57,706 nt of DNA, from assembly GCA_027488115.1 (NCBI GenBank), contig JAIYCG010000046.1:1-57706 (forward strand), in the 5' to 3' direction. This document shows positions 23,739-33,452 of the stretch, one piece after another; position 1 is the first letter of the stretch, and every line of letters starts with the position of its first letter. A program made the position numbers and the translations under genes. The DNA is from Comamonadaceae bacterium. Its GTDB lineage: Bacteria > Pseudomonadota > Gammaproteobacteria > Burkholderiales > Burkholderiaceae_C. Below the pieces are notes generated by a model. It worked only from the letters and a program-made list of their open reading frames with translations. It made no database searches and was not told the origin of the DNA.

Positions 23739-25211
23739 ATGAAATTGAAAGCCGCCTACGCCACTCACCCCTTGCTGCTGCTGCTTTGCGCTGCCGCAGG
23801 GACAGTGCTCGGCATGGCCCCGCCAGCATGGTCATTGCCAGCCTTGGGTGTGGTGTACGTGAGCACGGCACTGCTCAACTTGATTTGCATGCCCTTGTTG
23901 GTGTTGGCCACAGTCTCTGGGTTGCGTCATTTGATGGGTCTGCCCAATCCGGCCTACCGCTTGGGCATGATTGCGGTCGCAAGCGCTTCACTGATGCTCA
24001 TTTGCGCCGTGGCGGGTATTGTGGTTGCTCAGGGGTGGCAAGTGGGCGGACAGCTGAGTGCCAATGATCAATTGACGCTAGGCCGTTTGATCATGTCGCA
24101 AGCGCCTGTGGGTGAAACCTTTTCACTGGGAGGCAGTCAGGGCCTCGGTGAGACTCAGCGGGGTTGGACGATCCCCTCCAACGTATTTTTCGCTTTAACA
24201 AGCGGTGATCTGGTCGCGGTCATGTTCTGCACTTTGTTTTTTGGTCTTGCGTTCACCGTGCAACGAGGCCCCATGAGTGACACAACCGTGAACATGTTGG
24301 ACGCTATTTCTCGCGCACTCGAAAAATCCATCAGCATGGTCAATTTGGCCATGCCTTTGCTGGTGTTGGCCTATGCCGCACAAATCGCCAGTCAATGGAA
24401 CCCGACTTTGGTGCGAGCCATGAGCGGCTATTTATTGGCTTTTTGGTGTTTGTGCAGCATCTTGGCGGTGTTGATGCTGCTGCTGCTCGTCAAATTGACT
24501 CAGGCGCCGTGGGTTCAAATACTTCAATCTTTGAAAGAAGCCTCGGTGATCAGTTTGGTGTCTGCCAGTCCGCTGGCAGCAGTTCCCGCCAGCATTGAGG
24601 GTTTGAGCAGCCGCTTGGGTTTTTCAAGGGGCATCGTTGACATGCTGATGCCGACCAGTGCCGTTTTTCTGCGCACAGGTGCCGCTATGCAGTTCGCGAT
24701 GCTAGGGGTTTTTGTGGCACAGCTGTATGGTCACCCCATCACTTTGTTGGAAATGCTGGGCTTGGCGCCTGTTGCGGTGATGGCGGCCTTGGCTTCGGCA
24801 GGTAGTACGGGTTTGGCCAGCTTGGGTTTTGCAGTGTCAGTGGTTGCCTACCTGCGATTGCCGCATGAGGCTGCGCTGCCGCTGTTTGCAGCCGTTCACA
24901 TTTTCAGCGAAGGGCCCGCTAGGCTTTTGTCGCTTTTGAGCAGTTACGTGATGATCGTGTTTGTCTGCGGTGGCCTGCCGAAAGAAAGAACCACTGTTTC
25001 TTCGGACCTTCAATTGTTCGATGGCCCCGTGCGATTTACCTTAAGCCGTCCTACAGCCATCATCATGTTAAGTTGTTTCTTGATGGCCGGTCTGCTAAGC
25101 TTGGTATTGGGCGTTGCATTGGGTCTGCGCCAGCTTGAAATAGACGCATCTACAGCAACCAAAGTATCCCCAGCATTAACGCCCGCCTTGATGGTGGCAC
25201 CAGGACGATGA
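23739..25211 (+). CDS. Second, divergent DAACS-family membrane protein
   Basis: The 490-aa product is a paralogue of the preceding symporter with the same fold order: YVSTALLNLICMPLLVLATVSGL, HP1-like VSASPLAAVPASIEGL, TM7-like AVFLRTGAAMQF, and HP2-like ALASAGSTGLASLGF. It lacks the NMDGT motif (FLRTG instead) and has also lost the TM8 Asp/Arg/Asn set (HIFSEGPARLLSLLSSY). It has an extra C-terminal helix (~460-480). It may be a non-transporting partner or have another substrate. ATG 23739 is chosen; the TTG at 23727 lies inside the previous gene's end. Its stop overlaps tssJ (ATGA). Confidence 0.8.
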   Translation: MKLKAAYATHPLLLLLCAAAGTVLGMAPPAWSLPALGVVYVSTALLNLICMPLLVLATVSGLRHLMGLPNPAYRLGMIAVASASLMLICAVAGIVVAQGWQVGGQLSANDQLTLGRLIMSQAPVGETFSLGGSQGLGETQRGWTIPSNVFFALTSGDLVAVMFCTLFFGLAFTVQRGPMSDTTVNMLDAISRALEKSISMVNLAMPLLVLAYAAQIASQWNPTLVRAMSGYLLAFWCLCSILAVLMLLLLVKLTQAPWVQILQSLKEASVISLVSASPLAAVPASIEGLSSRLGFSRGIVDMLMPTSAVFLRTGAAMQFAMLGVFVAQLYGHPITLLEMLGLAPVAVMAALASAGSTGLASLGFAVSVVAYLRLPHEAALPLFAAVHIFSEGPARLLSLLSSYVMIVFVCGGLPKERTTVSSDLQLFDGPVRFTLSRPTAIIMLSCFLMAGLLSLVLGVALGLRQLEIDASTATKVSPALTPALMVAPGR

Positions 25212-25762
25212 CGGCTATTTCTACAACACATTTTAAAAATCGCTTGAAGCGTTGGCCCGTCAATTTGGCCATCGCTACAGGGCTCATCAACCTCAGTGGT
25301 TGCGCCATGATCGGCAGCATGGCCAATGTAGTGGCCTCCTCCACAGCCAATCTCTTCACAGGGTCCCCGGGTCCATCCTTCTTGGACTGGAAAGCCATGA
25401 CCTTGGTGGCCGCGCCAGATGTGAACCAAAATAGCCCGCTTGCCATCGACTTGGTCTTTGTGCGGGATGCCGCTGCGCTTGAAAAAATATTGACCCTGCC
25501 TGCCGCCAAATGGTTCGCCAGCAAGGACGAGATACTCAAAACCTACCCCAATGCGTTCACCATCAAAAGCTGGGAGTTGGTGCCGCAGCAGGTCCTCCAA
25601 CTGAGCGAAGACGCACTGGGATCTCCGCGCGTCAACGGCATGGTGTTGTTTGCAGACTACATCACCCCCGGAGATCATCGCGCCCTTCTTCCGATGGGAA
25701 GCGCCGCATTTTTAGTGGACTTGGATGCACGCAGTTTCAGCGTGAAATCCAAACCACGTTGA
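25208..25762 (+). CDS. tssJ: T6SS outer-membrane lipoprotein TssJ
   Basis: The 184-aa product has a lipoprotein signal peptide with the lipobox LSGC (~residue 32) after a positively charged N-terminus. The mature part has the TssJ beta-sandwich look: NSPLAIDLVFVRDAAALEKILTLPAAKWFA, then GMVLFADYITPGDHRALLP, the family's loop contacting TssM. TssJ anchors the TssJ-L-M envelope complex to the outer membrane. The start ATG overlaps the stop of the second symporter, tying the transporter cassette to the membrane-complex genes. Confidence 0.9.
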   Translation: MTAISTTHFKNRLKRWPVNLAIATGLINLSGCAMIGSMANVVASSTANLFTGSPGPSFLDWKAMTLVAAPDVNQNSPLAIDLVFVRDAAALEKILTLPAAKWFASKDEILKTYPNAFTIKSWELVPQQVLQLSEDALGSPRVNGMVLFADYITPGDHRALLPMGSAAFLVDLDARSFSVKSKPR

Positions 25763-25788
25763 TCTATCTAGAACAGAGATAAGAACTT

Positions 25789-27129
25789 ATGACTCACGCT
25801 TTTCCACCCATACCGGAGCGCATTCAGTGGCACGAAGGCATGTTGTTGGCCCCCCAGCACTTTCAACAAACACAAGCCCGCACCGATGCGCTTGTGGCTT
25901 GGCATGCCTTGGCCGCAGCACCTCTTGCTTGGGGTGTGAGGCACATGGAAGTTGACGCTGGCTTGCTGGCCAATGGTTTGTTGCGCATTCTCGAACTGGA
26001 CGCGGTCATGCCCGACGGAACCGCAGTTTGGCACGATGCCAACCATGCAGATCACGGGGTGTTGGAGCTTGACCTGACGGAACAGGCCGAGGCTTTGGAG
26101 TTGGCGTCGCAAGAGATTTGGCTCACACTGCCTCGTGCTCGGTTCATGAACAGGCCAGGCGCACCGTCACGCTTTTCTTCGTTGAGCATGCCGCCCATCG
26201 AAGACGAGGTTTCCGAAGCGGTCGAGGCCGACCTGCCTCGCATGCGTCCCGCATTGGGTCTTAAAGTTGGCGCTCAACCCCCTTCGCTTTGGCAGCACTT
26301 GCGACTAGGCAGTGTGCTCAAAGACAACAAACAAATTCGCATGTCTGAGGCCCTGCCCCCTTTCATGCTGCTGCCCCGAAGCCACCCCTTGTGGATCCGC
26401 AGTTGGCAATTGGCCAATGAACTCCGAGGCAAGGCTGCCTTTGTCGCCAGACAAATGCAAGTGCCCTCATCGCGGACCGAAGACCGCATCACCACCTTAG
26501 AGCAAAAAGACCGTTTGCGCAGTTTGATGCAAGGCTTGGCGCCATTGGAAGCCGTGCTTCAAACGCAGCCTCTTCACCCCCACACTTTGTATCTGGCACT
26601 TTGTGGTTTGCTGGCGCCTTTGGCCTTGTTGAGGCCTGGTGCCTTGTCCCTATTGCCCCCAGCATACGACCATGCTTTTCCTGATGCGGCTTTTACCCCC
26701 CTGCTGGAATCCTTGGAAGAATCTGTGGCTGACATCAGTCAAGATCATTTGATGCACTTGTTTGAATTTGATGCTGGGCTCTTCAAATTGGACATGCAAG
26801 CAGACTGGGTCAGTCCCCGATTGGTCTTGGGCCTTCGCGGCAAACCCGACAAGGACCTCATGGCTTGGATGGAGGGCGCCGTCATTGGTACCCAATCCAC
26901 ATGGGCTTCACTGCGTGAGCGGCGTGTATTGGGTGCTGCGCGGCAATGCATTGAGGCAGCCCCCGAGTTGGGTCTTCGCGCCAGCAGCGGCTATGTTTTG
27001 TTTGCCATTGAGACGTCAGAAGCCATGATGCAAGATGGCGAGCAGTTGGTCGTGAGCAACAACAATGAAACTTATGCGGCTTTAAGACCGCAAGAGTTGG
27101 TTCTGTTTGTCAAAGGCAATGAGTCTTAA
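25789..27129 (+). CDS. tssK: T6SS baseplate-membrane linker TssK
   Basis: The 446-aa trimeric protein (VasE/ImpJ family) links baseplate wedges to TssL/TssM. The opening IQWHEGMLLAPQHFQQTQARTDAL is diagnostic. The middle shows TLYLALCGLLAPLALLRPG and the C-terminal head contains LPLFAIETSE-like and ALRPQELVLFV segments. The length is typical. It lies 26 bases after tssJ. Confidence 0.95.
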   Translation: MTHAFPPIPERIQWHEGMLLAPQHFQQTQARTDALVAWHALAAAPLAWGVRHMEVDAGLLANGLLRILELDAVMPDGTAVWHDANHADHGVLELDLTEQAEALELASQEIWLTLPRARFMNRPGAPSRFSSLSMPPIEDEVSEAVEADLPRMRPALGLKVGAQPPSLWQHLRLGSVLKDNKQIRMSEALPPFMLLPRSHPLWIRSWQLANELRGKAAFVARQMQVPSSRTEDRITTLEQKDRLRSLMQGLAPLEAVLQTQPLHPHTLYLALCGLLAPLALLRPGALSLLPPAYDHAFPDAAFTPLLESLEESVADISQDHLMHLFEFDAGLFKLDMQADWVSPRLVLGLRGKPDKDLMAWMEGAVIGTQSTWASLRERRVLGAARQCIEAAPELGLRASSGYVLFAIETSEAMMQDGEQLVVSNNNETYAALRPQELVLFVKGNES

Positions 27130-27171
27130 TGCGCCTCCAACCTCAACACCTGTCCACACAAGAGTCCACAC

Positions 27172-27933
27172 ATGGCTAACCTTGCGCTTGAAACAGTGAA
27201 CGACGACTCTTTGGTTCGCCAATTTCGTCAGTTCTACGAAGAACTTGAACGGATTTGGCAATCGGCCCCGCCTTGCAACAACCCCGCAGAGATGACGGTG
27301 TTGGCTCGCCAAGTCAGTCGCCAATTGGAAAACTTGATTGAAATGCAATCGCTCGAGTACCGCCAGGCGGGCAGCCGTTTCGCCCAACAAGCGGCCCAAG
27401 ACGCACGCTACCTCAAGGCCGCTTTGGCCGATGAGGTGTTGCTCAGGGAAGACTGGTCAGGACGCGAGATTTGGAGCCAGCACTTGCTGGAAGCGTCCAT
27501 GTTTCGCTCTAGCGTTGCTGGTGAAAAAGTGTTTGACGACATCAAGCATTTGTTGCGTGCGCGAGAGCCCGCCCAGCGAACGCTGGCGCAGTTGTATCTG
27601 TTCACATTGGCCTTGGGTTTTCAGGGGCAGTACCGAGGTCAAAACGCGCAAGATGTGTTGGCGGGTTTGCGTCGCGAGTTGTTCCAATTTGTATTCCAGC
27701 GCCAAGCCGATTTGGCAGGGCGTGACCGCGTCCTGTCACCTCAGCCCTATGCCAACACCTTGTCACACATTGCACCGAGGCGCATGGCGCCCTTGAGTCG
27801 TTGGAAATTGATTTTCATTGGCAGCGTGATCGGCCTCTTGGCCATTTCAGAAATCTTGTGGTTGTGGCCCACCTGGCAACTTCGCCAGGCCTTGAATGGC
27901 TCGAACACTTCTATGCAGGAGATCAAGCCATGA
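27172..27933 (+). CDS. tssL: T6SS membrane protein TssL (DotU/IcmH family), short form
   Basis: The 253-aa product is cytoplasmic for ~220 residues (FRQFYEELERIW, DARYLKAALADEVLL and FLFTLALGFQGQYRG-like motifs), then has one C-terminal transmembrane helix (LIFIGSVIGLLAISEILWLW). It lacks the OmpA-like peptidoglycan-binding extension found in long TssL forms, so another protein would have to anchor to the wall. It works with TssM and TssJ as the envelope complex. tssM follows 37 bases later. Confidence 0.94.
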   Translation: MANLALETVNDDSLVRQFRQFYEELERIWQSAPPCNNPAEMTVLARQVSRQLENLIEMQSLEYRQAGSRFAQQAAQDARYLKAALADEVLLREDWSGREIWSQHLLEASMFRSSVAGEKVFDDIKHLLRAREPAQRTLAQLYLFTLALGFQGQYRGQNAQDVLAGLRRELFQFVFQRQADLAGRDRVLSPQPYANTLSHIAPRRMAPLSRWKLIFIGSVIGLLAISEILWLWPTWQLRQALNGSNTSMQEIKP

Positions 27934-27970
27934 GTTGGATGCGCATTGACGGCACTATGTTTGGTAACTT

Positions 27971-30900
27971 ATGTTTTTAAAGTCTGACCTCGTCATTTGG
28001 AGCCTGCTGGCACTGGTTTTGCTGGTGCTGTTGGTACTTGGATTTGTGATCTGGGTGGCCAGTCGCCCAGAAAAAGAAAACAGAGACAATTCCCGCCGGT
28101 TGGTCAAAATGCGCAACGACAGTTTGCGTGCCTCTTTTCGACAGGCGATTGAACTCATTGAAGCCAACATTGCTGACAGATCTCAACGCCTCTCATTGCC
28201 TTGGGTTTTGGTGCTCAATGAAGGGCTCGAGCCAGAGCCCATCGCCCTGGGCCACTCTGGCATTGCCCAGGCATTGAGCGCTGACTCCACTGCCAGCGCC
28301 AGTTCGCAGGGCATTTCATGGAACTTCTTCGACAAAGGCATCGTCATCAACATGTTGGGTGCTTACTTGGGCTCCCCCGACAGCGAAGACGACTCAGAGC
28401 GTCCTTGGGAGGAGTTCCTGAACCTCTGCCGAGACTACCGACCCGAAAGGCCGTTTGACTCGCTGGTGGTCACCGTGCCAGTCGACCTGCTGATGAGCAG
28501 CGATCCCAATGCCCGTTTGGAACTCAACCGTCTCGCCAAGTTGGCGAACAGGCGTTTGTGGAAAGCGCAAAATCGTTTTGCCATGCGTTTCTCGGTTTAC
28601 GTCATGGTCTCAGGCTGTGAGCGCTTAACCGGTTTTGCGCCCTTTGCCAGAGCATTGCCCGAGCCTATGCGCAAAAGCATTTTGGGTTGGTCTTCACCCT
28701 TTGAAATTACCGCAACCTATCAAGACAACTGGGTCGATCAAGCCGTTGACCACACGGTGCAAACCTTGTCGGACACGTCCGCTGAGTTGTATGTGTTGAA
28801 CGTCGAAGGCGACAGCTCTCCCTACTTCTTGTTACCGGGTCAAATTGACAATTTGCGTCCGCAATTGCAACTCTATGTCAATGAGTTGATGCGACCCAGC
28901 ACCTACCACGAGCCGTTTTTGATGCGCGGCATTTATTTCACGGGCGATGCGGGCGAAGTCGCGGAGCGTGCGCTAAGCACACTGGACAGTGAAGATTTTC
29001 AAGCACAACAAATCAGTGCCGATGACCCCATGGCTGACGCGCCAAATGCCGAAGGTGCTGGTGCCGCAGATGCCGTCCCCGCTAAAGATCAGGCCACTGA
29101 TGCAGACTCGCCCTCTGGCCAAGGTTTGGCGCTGTCGCCCAGGGCGTTGGATAGCGCACGTCAAGGTTTGGACAAGGGCAATTGGCGCGCAGAGCCTTCG
29201 CCTGTATTTTTGCGTGATCTGTTTGAGCAAAAGATATTTGCTGAATATGGCTTGGCACGGCCGTCAGGCAGTCAACTCACCAGCCGTCCGATGCTGGGGC
29301 GTGGTGCTCGTTGGGTCACCTTGTCCTTGATTGGTTGCTGGAGCTTGGGCTTGTTGGTAGGCTCAGTGATCTTGCACAAACAAAGCGATGCCGTGCACAG
29401 TGTTCTGTTGAAATTCAAACAAGACAACGACCAGCGTGCATTGGCGATCAGAAACGGTGAAACCATTTCTGCTGAAGTTCAAAATCGCCGAGCCTTGGCG
29501 CTGTTGGGCGTCATGGAGCAAATGGATGGCAAGCGCCTCTGGTCTGTCTTCATGCCGGGTTCTTGGCCTGTGGTGGACAGTTTGTCAGACGACTTGCGCC
29601 AGTATTTGGAACGCGCCTTTGGCGATATCGCTGCCGCCACCTTGCAACGCGCGCTTCACACCAAGGTGAGCCAGCTCACAGGGGTTCCGCAAGACAACAG
29701 CACTGGCGAATTGATTCAAGGCGCCAGTTGCACAAGCTTGAACACCAATGCAGTTGATCTTGGCAGACCTGTGCAGCTGGGTTTCCAAGAGCTGCCTGAA
29801 TTTGCGGCACTTCTGACTTATGTGAGTCAGGTCGAACAAACAGATTTAGCCTACGGCGCCTTGCAACGCCTGCAAACACCTGGCTTGCCGCCCAACCCCC
29901 TTGACCTGCAGCTTTTGGTGAAGCTGGTGTTTGGCACTGAACTGGCCACGGTGTCACAACGAAGTTCTGAACTGTTTAGAAGCAAGGCGGCCAGCGAACA
30001 CAAGGTGCAACTTGCGCCTGTTCAAGATGCTTTGCGATGTGGCTTGCGCCAGCGCAGCTTGGTTTTGCAAGAAGCTGCGTTTGACAACAATCCCTTGCTG
30101 CTGAGCCAGCGTGATTTGAATGCCAGTGTCAACTCTCTCACCGAAGCCGTAGATGCCAGCGGCGATGGCAAAGCGCAGCTGGACTTGTTGACCTCGCTGA
30201 TGTCCGATATCAAAGCGCATGAAGCCATGTTGGCTGCAGGGGCCAGTTATTCAGCTTGGATGAGACGGCCCAATTTTGCACCTGGCGCAAGTTGGGACAC
30301 TTTGTTGGCGCGCTTGAACGCCTCACAACTGCTAGGGCCAAACTTGGCATTGCTCACCAAAGAAAAGTTTGACACGGCTTACAAAAGCTTCTCCATTGAG
30401 CTCAACGATCTGCTCAGCGAAAATCCAAACACTGAAGTTGTTTGGGATGACAAAGAGATGCGATACAGATTGGGCAATGATTTGTCCAGCTTGCGCATGG
30501 GCATGGCTGCTTTGATGGCGGAGCCTTACATGGCGACGGCCAACAGCGTGCCAGCCCCCGACCTCAACAACAACCCAGATGCCAAACAAGGCCTGAATTG
30601 GGATTTGCCACGCCTAGATGAGGCGCTTGCAACACAAGATCAACGCAAGAAGTTCAAAAGCGACATCTTGCCGCGCTTGCCCGCTGGCAGCCATCGTGCC
30701 ATCACGCAAATCGTCAACAGCAGACTGAGCAATCAAGTCATGACGCACGTGAATGCCGCCCTGAGCACTGGTGCCAAGGCTTCAGGTTTGGGTGTGGACA
30801 GTTCTACCCTGGATGCCGAGCGCACGCGCTTGAACCGCGTCCAGTCGCTCTTGGCCGACTTGGGTGCTCGGCGAGAAGGGGATGCGCTTCGTGCATTGAT

Positions 30901-32245
30901 CAACCGAGACGCACTGCGCAAACTGCAAGCCCTTGACGAGTCATTGAACCGGGCTGAACTGTTTGCCGCCAAAGGGCGCAGTTTTGCCTTCTGGCAAGGT
31001 GAAAAGAGCCCCACTTTGGGTGCGTTTGGTTTGTCAGATGCATCCAGTCTGCAGTCTTACTTGGCCCAGCAAATGGCGCGTGCCGAACAACTGAGCAAAG
31101 AGGCCGACGGCGTGATCAGCTTGCTCAACAGAGATGCGCTCAACAGCAACCAAGTTCAGCGTTGGCAAGCACTGTCAAAAGACCTCGAACGTTTCAAGCT
31201 GAAAAACCCCAACAGCAGCTTGCTTGGATTGGAGCAGTTCATTGTTGCCATGGCGGGAGACGTTGACTCACAGAACTGCCAAGAACGGCTTCAGGGCAAA
31301 GTGCCCAATGGGCGTCCTGCTGACTTCTTTGCCGAACGCCATGCCCAGCTTGCCTCGTCGCTCAGTCTGCGCTGCAATGAGTTGAAATCTAAAGAACAGT
31401 TTGCCCAATGGAGTCTGTTCACCAACGATTTCAACCAAACATTGGCAGGCCGTCCGCCGTTTGCCGCACCCGGTTGGGCTGCTGAGGCGCCCATGGTTGA
31501 ATTGGACGAAATCGCAGCCTTGTTCCGCACGTATGAGCGGGCACGTCCGGCCATGCAGGCCCTGATACAAAATCAAAAAGGTGCGGCAACAACAGCGCCT
31601 GTGCAACGTTTTGTAGACCAGTTTGACCGCAGCCGCAGCTTCATGGCGCCCTTGGTCGCCGCCGAAGAAAACGCGCCGGTGGGCTATGACGTGGCGGTTG
31701 AGTTCAGGGCCAACCAAGGTGCTGAAGTGCTTGGCAACCAGGTCATAGATTGGACCTTGGTGATCGGGCGTCAACGCCTGAGCCTGAGAGACGTGCCCAA
31801 GCCGCTTCGCTGGGAGCCCGGTCAACCCATTACTCTCACGCTCAGGTTTGCCAAGGATGGACAGGCCGTTCCTCAGGCCGATCCTCGACAACCGGCTTTG
31901 AGCGTGGATGGCAAAACGGTCACCTTGCGGTATGCAGATGCATGGTCGCTGTTCAATCTGATTGGCCGTCAGCGTGAAAACGAAGCCCGAGGCGACGGTC
32001 GCAGTCAATTGTTGCGCCTGGAATTTCCATTGTTGATGGAAAGCTTGCCTGCTTTGGGCACTCCCACAACGGCTAAGGGCCCAACCCCCACGGCAGTCGT
32101 TGCTGCATCAACCACACCGCCCTTGGCCAGTGAAAGCCGCGCCAAGGTTTACCTGCGCTTGACCTTGAGCCCACCCGGCAAACGCAACCCCTTGATCTGG
32201 CCTGGCCCACTGCCCACGCGGGCACCAGAGCCCATCAAACCCTGA
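27971..32245 (+). CDS. tssM: T6SS inner-membrane protein TssM (IcmF family) without Walker A motif
   Basis: 1424 aa. A single N-terminal helix (~9-30) precedes a cytoplasmic NTPase-like domain, a second helix (~447-467, LSLIGCWSLGLLVGSVIL) and a large periplasmic part that reaches TssJ. Family members usually carry a P-loop right after LPWxxVxG. Here the equivalent segment is LPWVLVLNEGLEPEPIALG (~76-95), with no GxxxxGK(S/T), so ATP binding at that site is unlikely. Late segments such as YDVAVEFRANQGAEVLG and LRYADAWSLFNLI fit the IcmF C-terminal domain. The ATG lacks a strong Shine-Dalgarno. A 16-codon ORF overlapping the tssL stop may couple translation. Confidence 0.93.
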   Translation: MFLKSDLVIWSLLALVLLVLLVLGFVIWVASRPEKENRDNSRRLVKMRNDSLRASFRQAIELIEANIADRSQRLSLPWVLVLNEGLEPEPIALGHSGIAQALSADSTASASSQGISWNFFDKGIVINMLGAYLGSPDSEDDSERPWEEFLNLCRDYRPERPFDSLVVTVPVDLLMSSDPNARLELNRLAKLANRRLWKAQNRFAMRFSVYVMVSGCERLTGFAPFARALPEPMRKSILGWSSPFEITATYQDNWVDQAVDHTVQTLSDTSAELYVLNVEGDSSPYFLLPGQIDNLRPQLQLYVNELMRPSTYHEPFLMRGIYFTGDAGEVAERALSTLDSEDFQAQQISADDPMADAPNAEGAGAADAVPAKDQATDADSPSGQGLALSPRALDSARQGLDKGNWRAEPSPVFLRDLFEQKIFAEYGLARPSGSQLTSRPMLGRGARWVTLSLIGCWSLGLLVGSVILHKQSDAVHSVLLKFKQDNDQRALAIRNGETISAEVQNRRALALLGVMEQMDGKRLWSVFMPGSWPVVDSLSDDLRQYLERAFGDIAAATLQRALHTKVSQLTGVPQDNSTGELIQGASCTSLNTNAVDLGRPVQLGFQELPEFAALLTYVSQVEQTDLAYGALQRLQTPGLPPNPLDLQLLVKLVFGTELATVSQRSSELFRSKAASEHKVQLAPVQDALRCGLRQRSLVLQEAAFDNNPLLLSQRDLNASVNSLTEAVDASGDGKAQLDLLTSLMSDIKAHEAMLAAGASYSAWMRRPNFAPGASWDTLLARLNASQLLGPNLALLTKEKFDTAYKSFSIELNDLLSENPNTEVVWDDKEMRYRLGNDLSSLRMGMAALMAEPYMATANSVPAPDLNNNPDAKQGLNWDLPRLDEALATQDQRKKFKSDILPRLPAGSHRAITQIVNSRLSNQVMTHVNAALSTGAKASGLGVDSSTLDAERTRLNRVQSLLADLGARREGDALRALINRDALRKLQALDESLNRAELFAAKGRSFAFWQGEKSPTLGAFGLSDASSLQSYLAQQMARAEQLSKEADGVISLLNRDALNSNQVQRWQALSKDLERFKLKNPNSSLLGLEQFIVAMAGDVDSQNCQERLQGKVPNGRPADFFAERHAQLASSLSLRCNELKSKEQFAQWSLFTNDFNQTLAGRPPFAAPGWAAEAPMVELDEIAALFRTYERARPAMQALIQNQKGAATTAPVQRFVDQFDRSRSFMAPLVAAEENAPVGYDVAVEFRANQGAEVLGNQVIDWTLVIGRQRLSLRDVPKPLRWEPGQPITLTLRFAKDGQAVPQADPRQPALSVDGKTVTLRYADAWSLFNLIGRQRENEARGDGRSQLLRLEFPLLMESLPALGTPTTAKGPTPTAVVAASTTPPLASESRAKVYLRLTLSPPGKRNPLIWPGPLPTRAPEPIKP

Positions 32246-32262
32246 CCCTGATCATTTGTTCC

Positions 32263-33420
32263 ATGGAAAACAACCATCCTCCGATTTTTGACGCTGTTGA
32301 TGCCTTGCTCAAGCCTTTGGCTGGGGGGGATGCAACAGGCCCGTCGGTTCGGTACGACCCCGTGATCGCGGAAATCCGCGTGGCACGAGAGTCCGACGAT
32401 CCCAGCTTGCCGCAAGGCGAGTGGGAGCGACCCCTGAAAAAAGCCGATTGGCCCCTGGTCGCTTCACTGTGCAGTCAAACACTGAGCGAGCGCAGCAAAG
32501 ATCTGCAAGTTGCAGCTTGGCTCACCGAGGCATGGATTTACCTCCACCAAGTTGATGGCTTGCGCGCAGGTATTCGACTGATACAGGGTTTGCTGGACAA
32601 CTATTGGGAAGGCGTGCACCCTCAACAGAGCGAAGACGGCGACTACGATGCGCGGGTGGCCCCGCTGGCTTGGATGAACGAAAGCTTGCCCTTGACCTTG
32701 CGACTGAACATCAACTTGATGCCTTGGCCTGATCGCAAGCCTTCTTTTATCAGCCTAGAGGACTGGACCAAGGCGCCACTTTTGACACCGCCCAAAGCGG
32801 ACGATGGCAACGACAACGTCGTCAAAGTTACTGCCATCCCCAGCCGAGATGAGTTGATGCTGGTGGGCGCCACCACTGCAGCCAGCCATTTGTTGAAACT
32901 GAGGGAATCCATTGCACTGGCCATGTCGGAATGGAAAGCCCTTGATGCACTGATTGACGAACGCCTGAACAAAGAAGCCCCTAGCATGTCCCGAGTGACC
33001 GAAATCTTAAGTTTGATGGACCGCGCCATCAGTAGCCTGTTGTCAAACCGCCCAAGCGTCTCATCGCCAACGGCGCACACCCCCTCGGAGAATGCCATGC
33101 AAACCGACCCGACTCAAGACGCCCGTGTGAACGCCAACAAAACCGCGACGATGCAAGCCGACTTCAGCGATCAGATGGTGGACCCGAACCTTCCTGCTGG
33201 CCCCATTCGTTCTCGTGCAGATGCTTACAAGCAGCTTGAAGTCATTGCCAATTATCTGCAAAGCATTGAGCCGCACAGCCCCACGCCTTACTTGGTCCGC
33301 CGCGCCGTTACTTGGGGGCGCATGCCTCTGCCTGAACTGATGCAAGAGGTGCTGCGTGAAGAAGGGGATTTGAATCGCTTGTTTACGGTGCTGGGACTCG
33401 ACCCTCAAAAATCTAAATAA
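32263..33420 (+). CDS. tssA: T6SS cap/priming protein TssA
   Basis: 385 aa. The N-terminal ImpA-N domain is clear: PLAGGDATGPSVRYDPVIAE, then QGEWERPLKKADWPLVASL, and LQVAAWLTEAWIYLHQVDGL. The C-terminal RSRADAYKQLEVIANYLQSIEPHSP with AVTWGRMPLPELMQEVL is the short-form TssA tail. TssA primes tube and sheath assembly at the baseplate and may stay at the distal end. It is the last of the 13 core components, placed 17 bases after tssM. Confidence 0.93.
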   Translation: MENNHPPIFDAVDALLKPLAGGDATGPSVRYDPVIAEIRVARESDDPSLPQGEWERPLKKADWPLVASLCSQTLSERSKDLQVAAWLTEAWIYLHQVDGLRAGIRLIQGLLDNYWEGVHPQQSEDGDYDARVAPLAWMNESLPLTLRLNINLMPWPDRKPSFISLEDWTKAPLLTPPKADDGNDNVVKVTAIPSRDELMLVGATTAASHLLKLRESIALAMSEWKALDALIDERLNKEAPSMSRVTEILSLMDRAISSLLSNRPSVSSPTAHTPSENAMQTDPTQDARVNANKTATMQADFSDQMVDPNLPAGPIRSRADAYKQLEVIANYLQSIEPHSPTPYLVRRAVTWGRMPLPELMQEVLREEGDLNRLFTVLGLDPQKSK

Positions 33421-33452
33421 TCTTCGTAAAACCATCCAATTAGGAGCCGTAA

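Noticed and set aside
27930..27980. 16-codon ORF overlapping the tssL stop
   Set aside because: No Shine-Dalgarno or conserved content. At most a coupling ORF for tssM, so mentioned there and not annotated.
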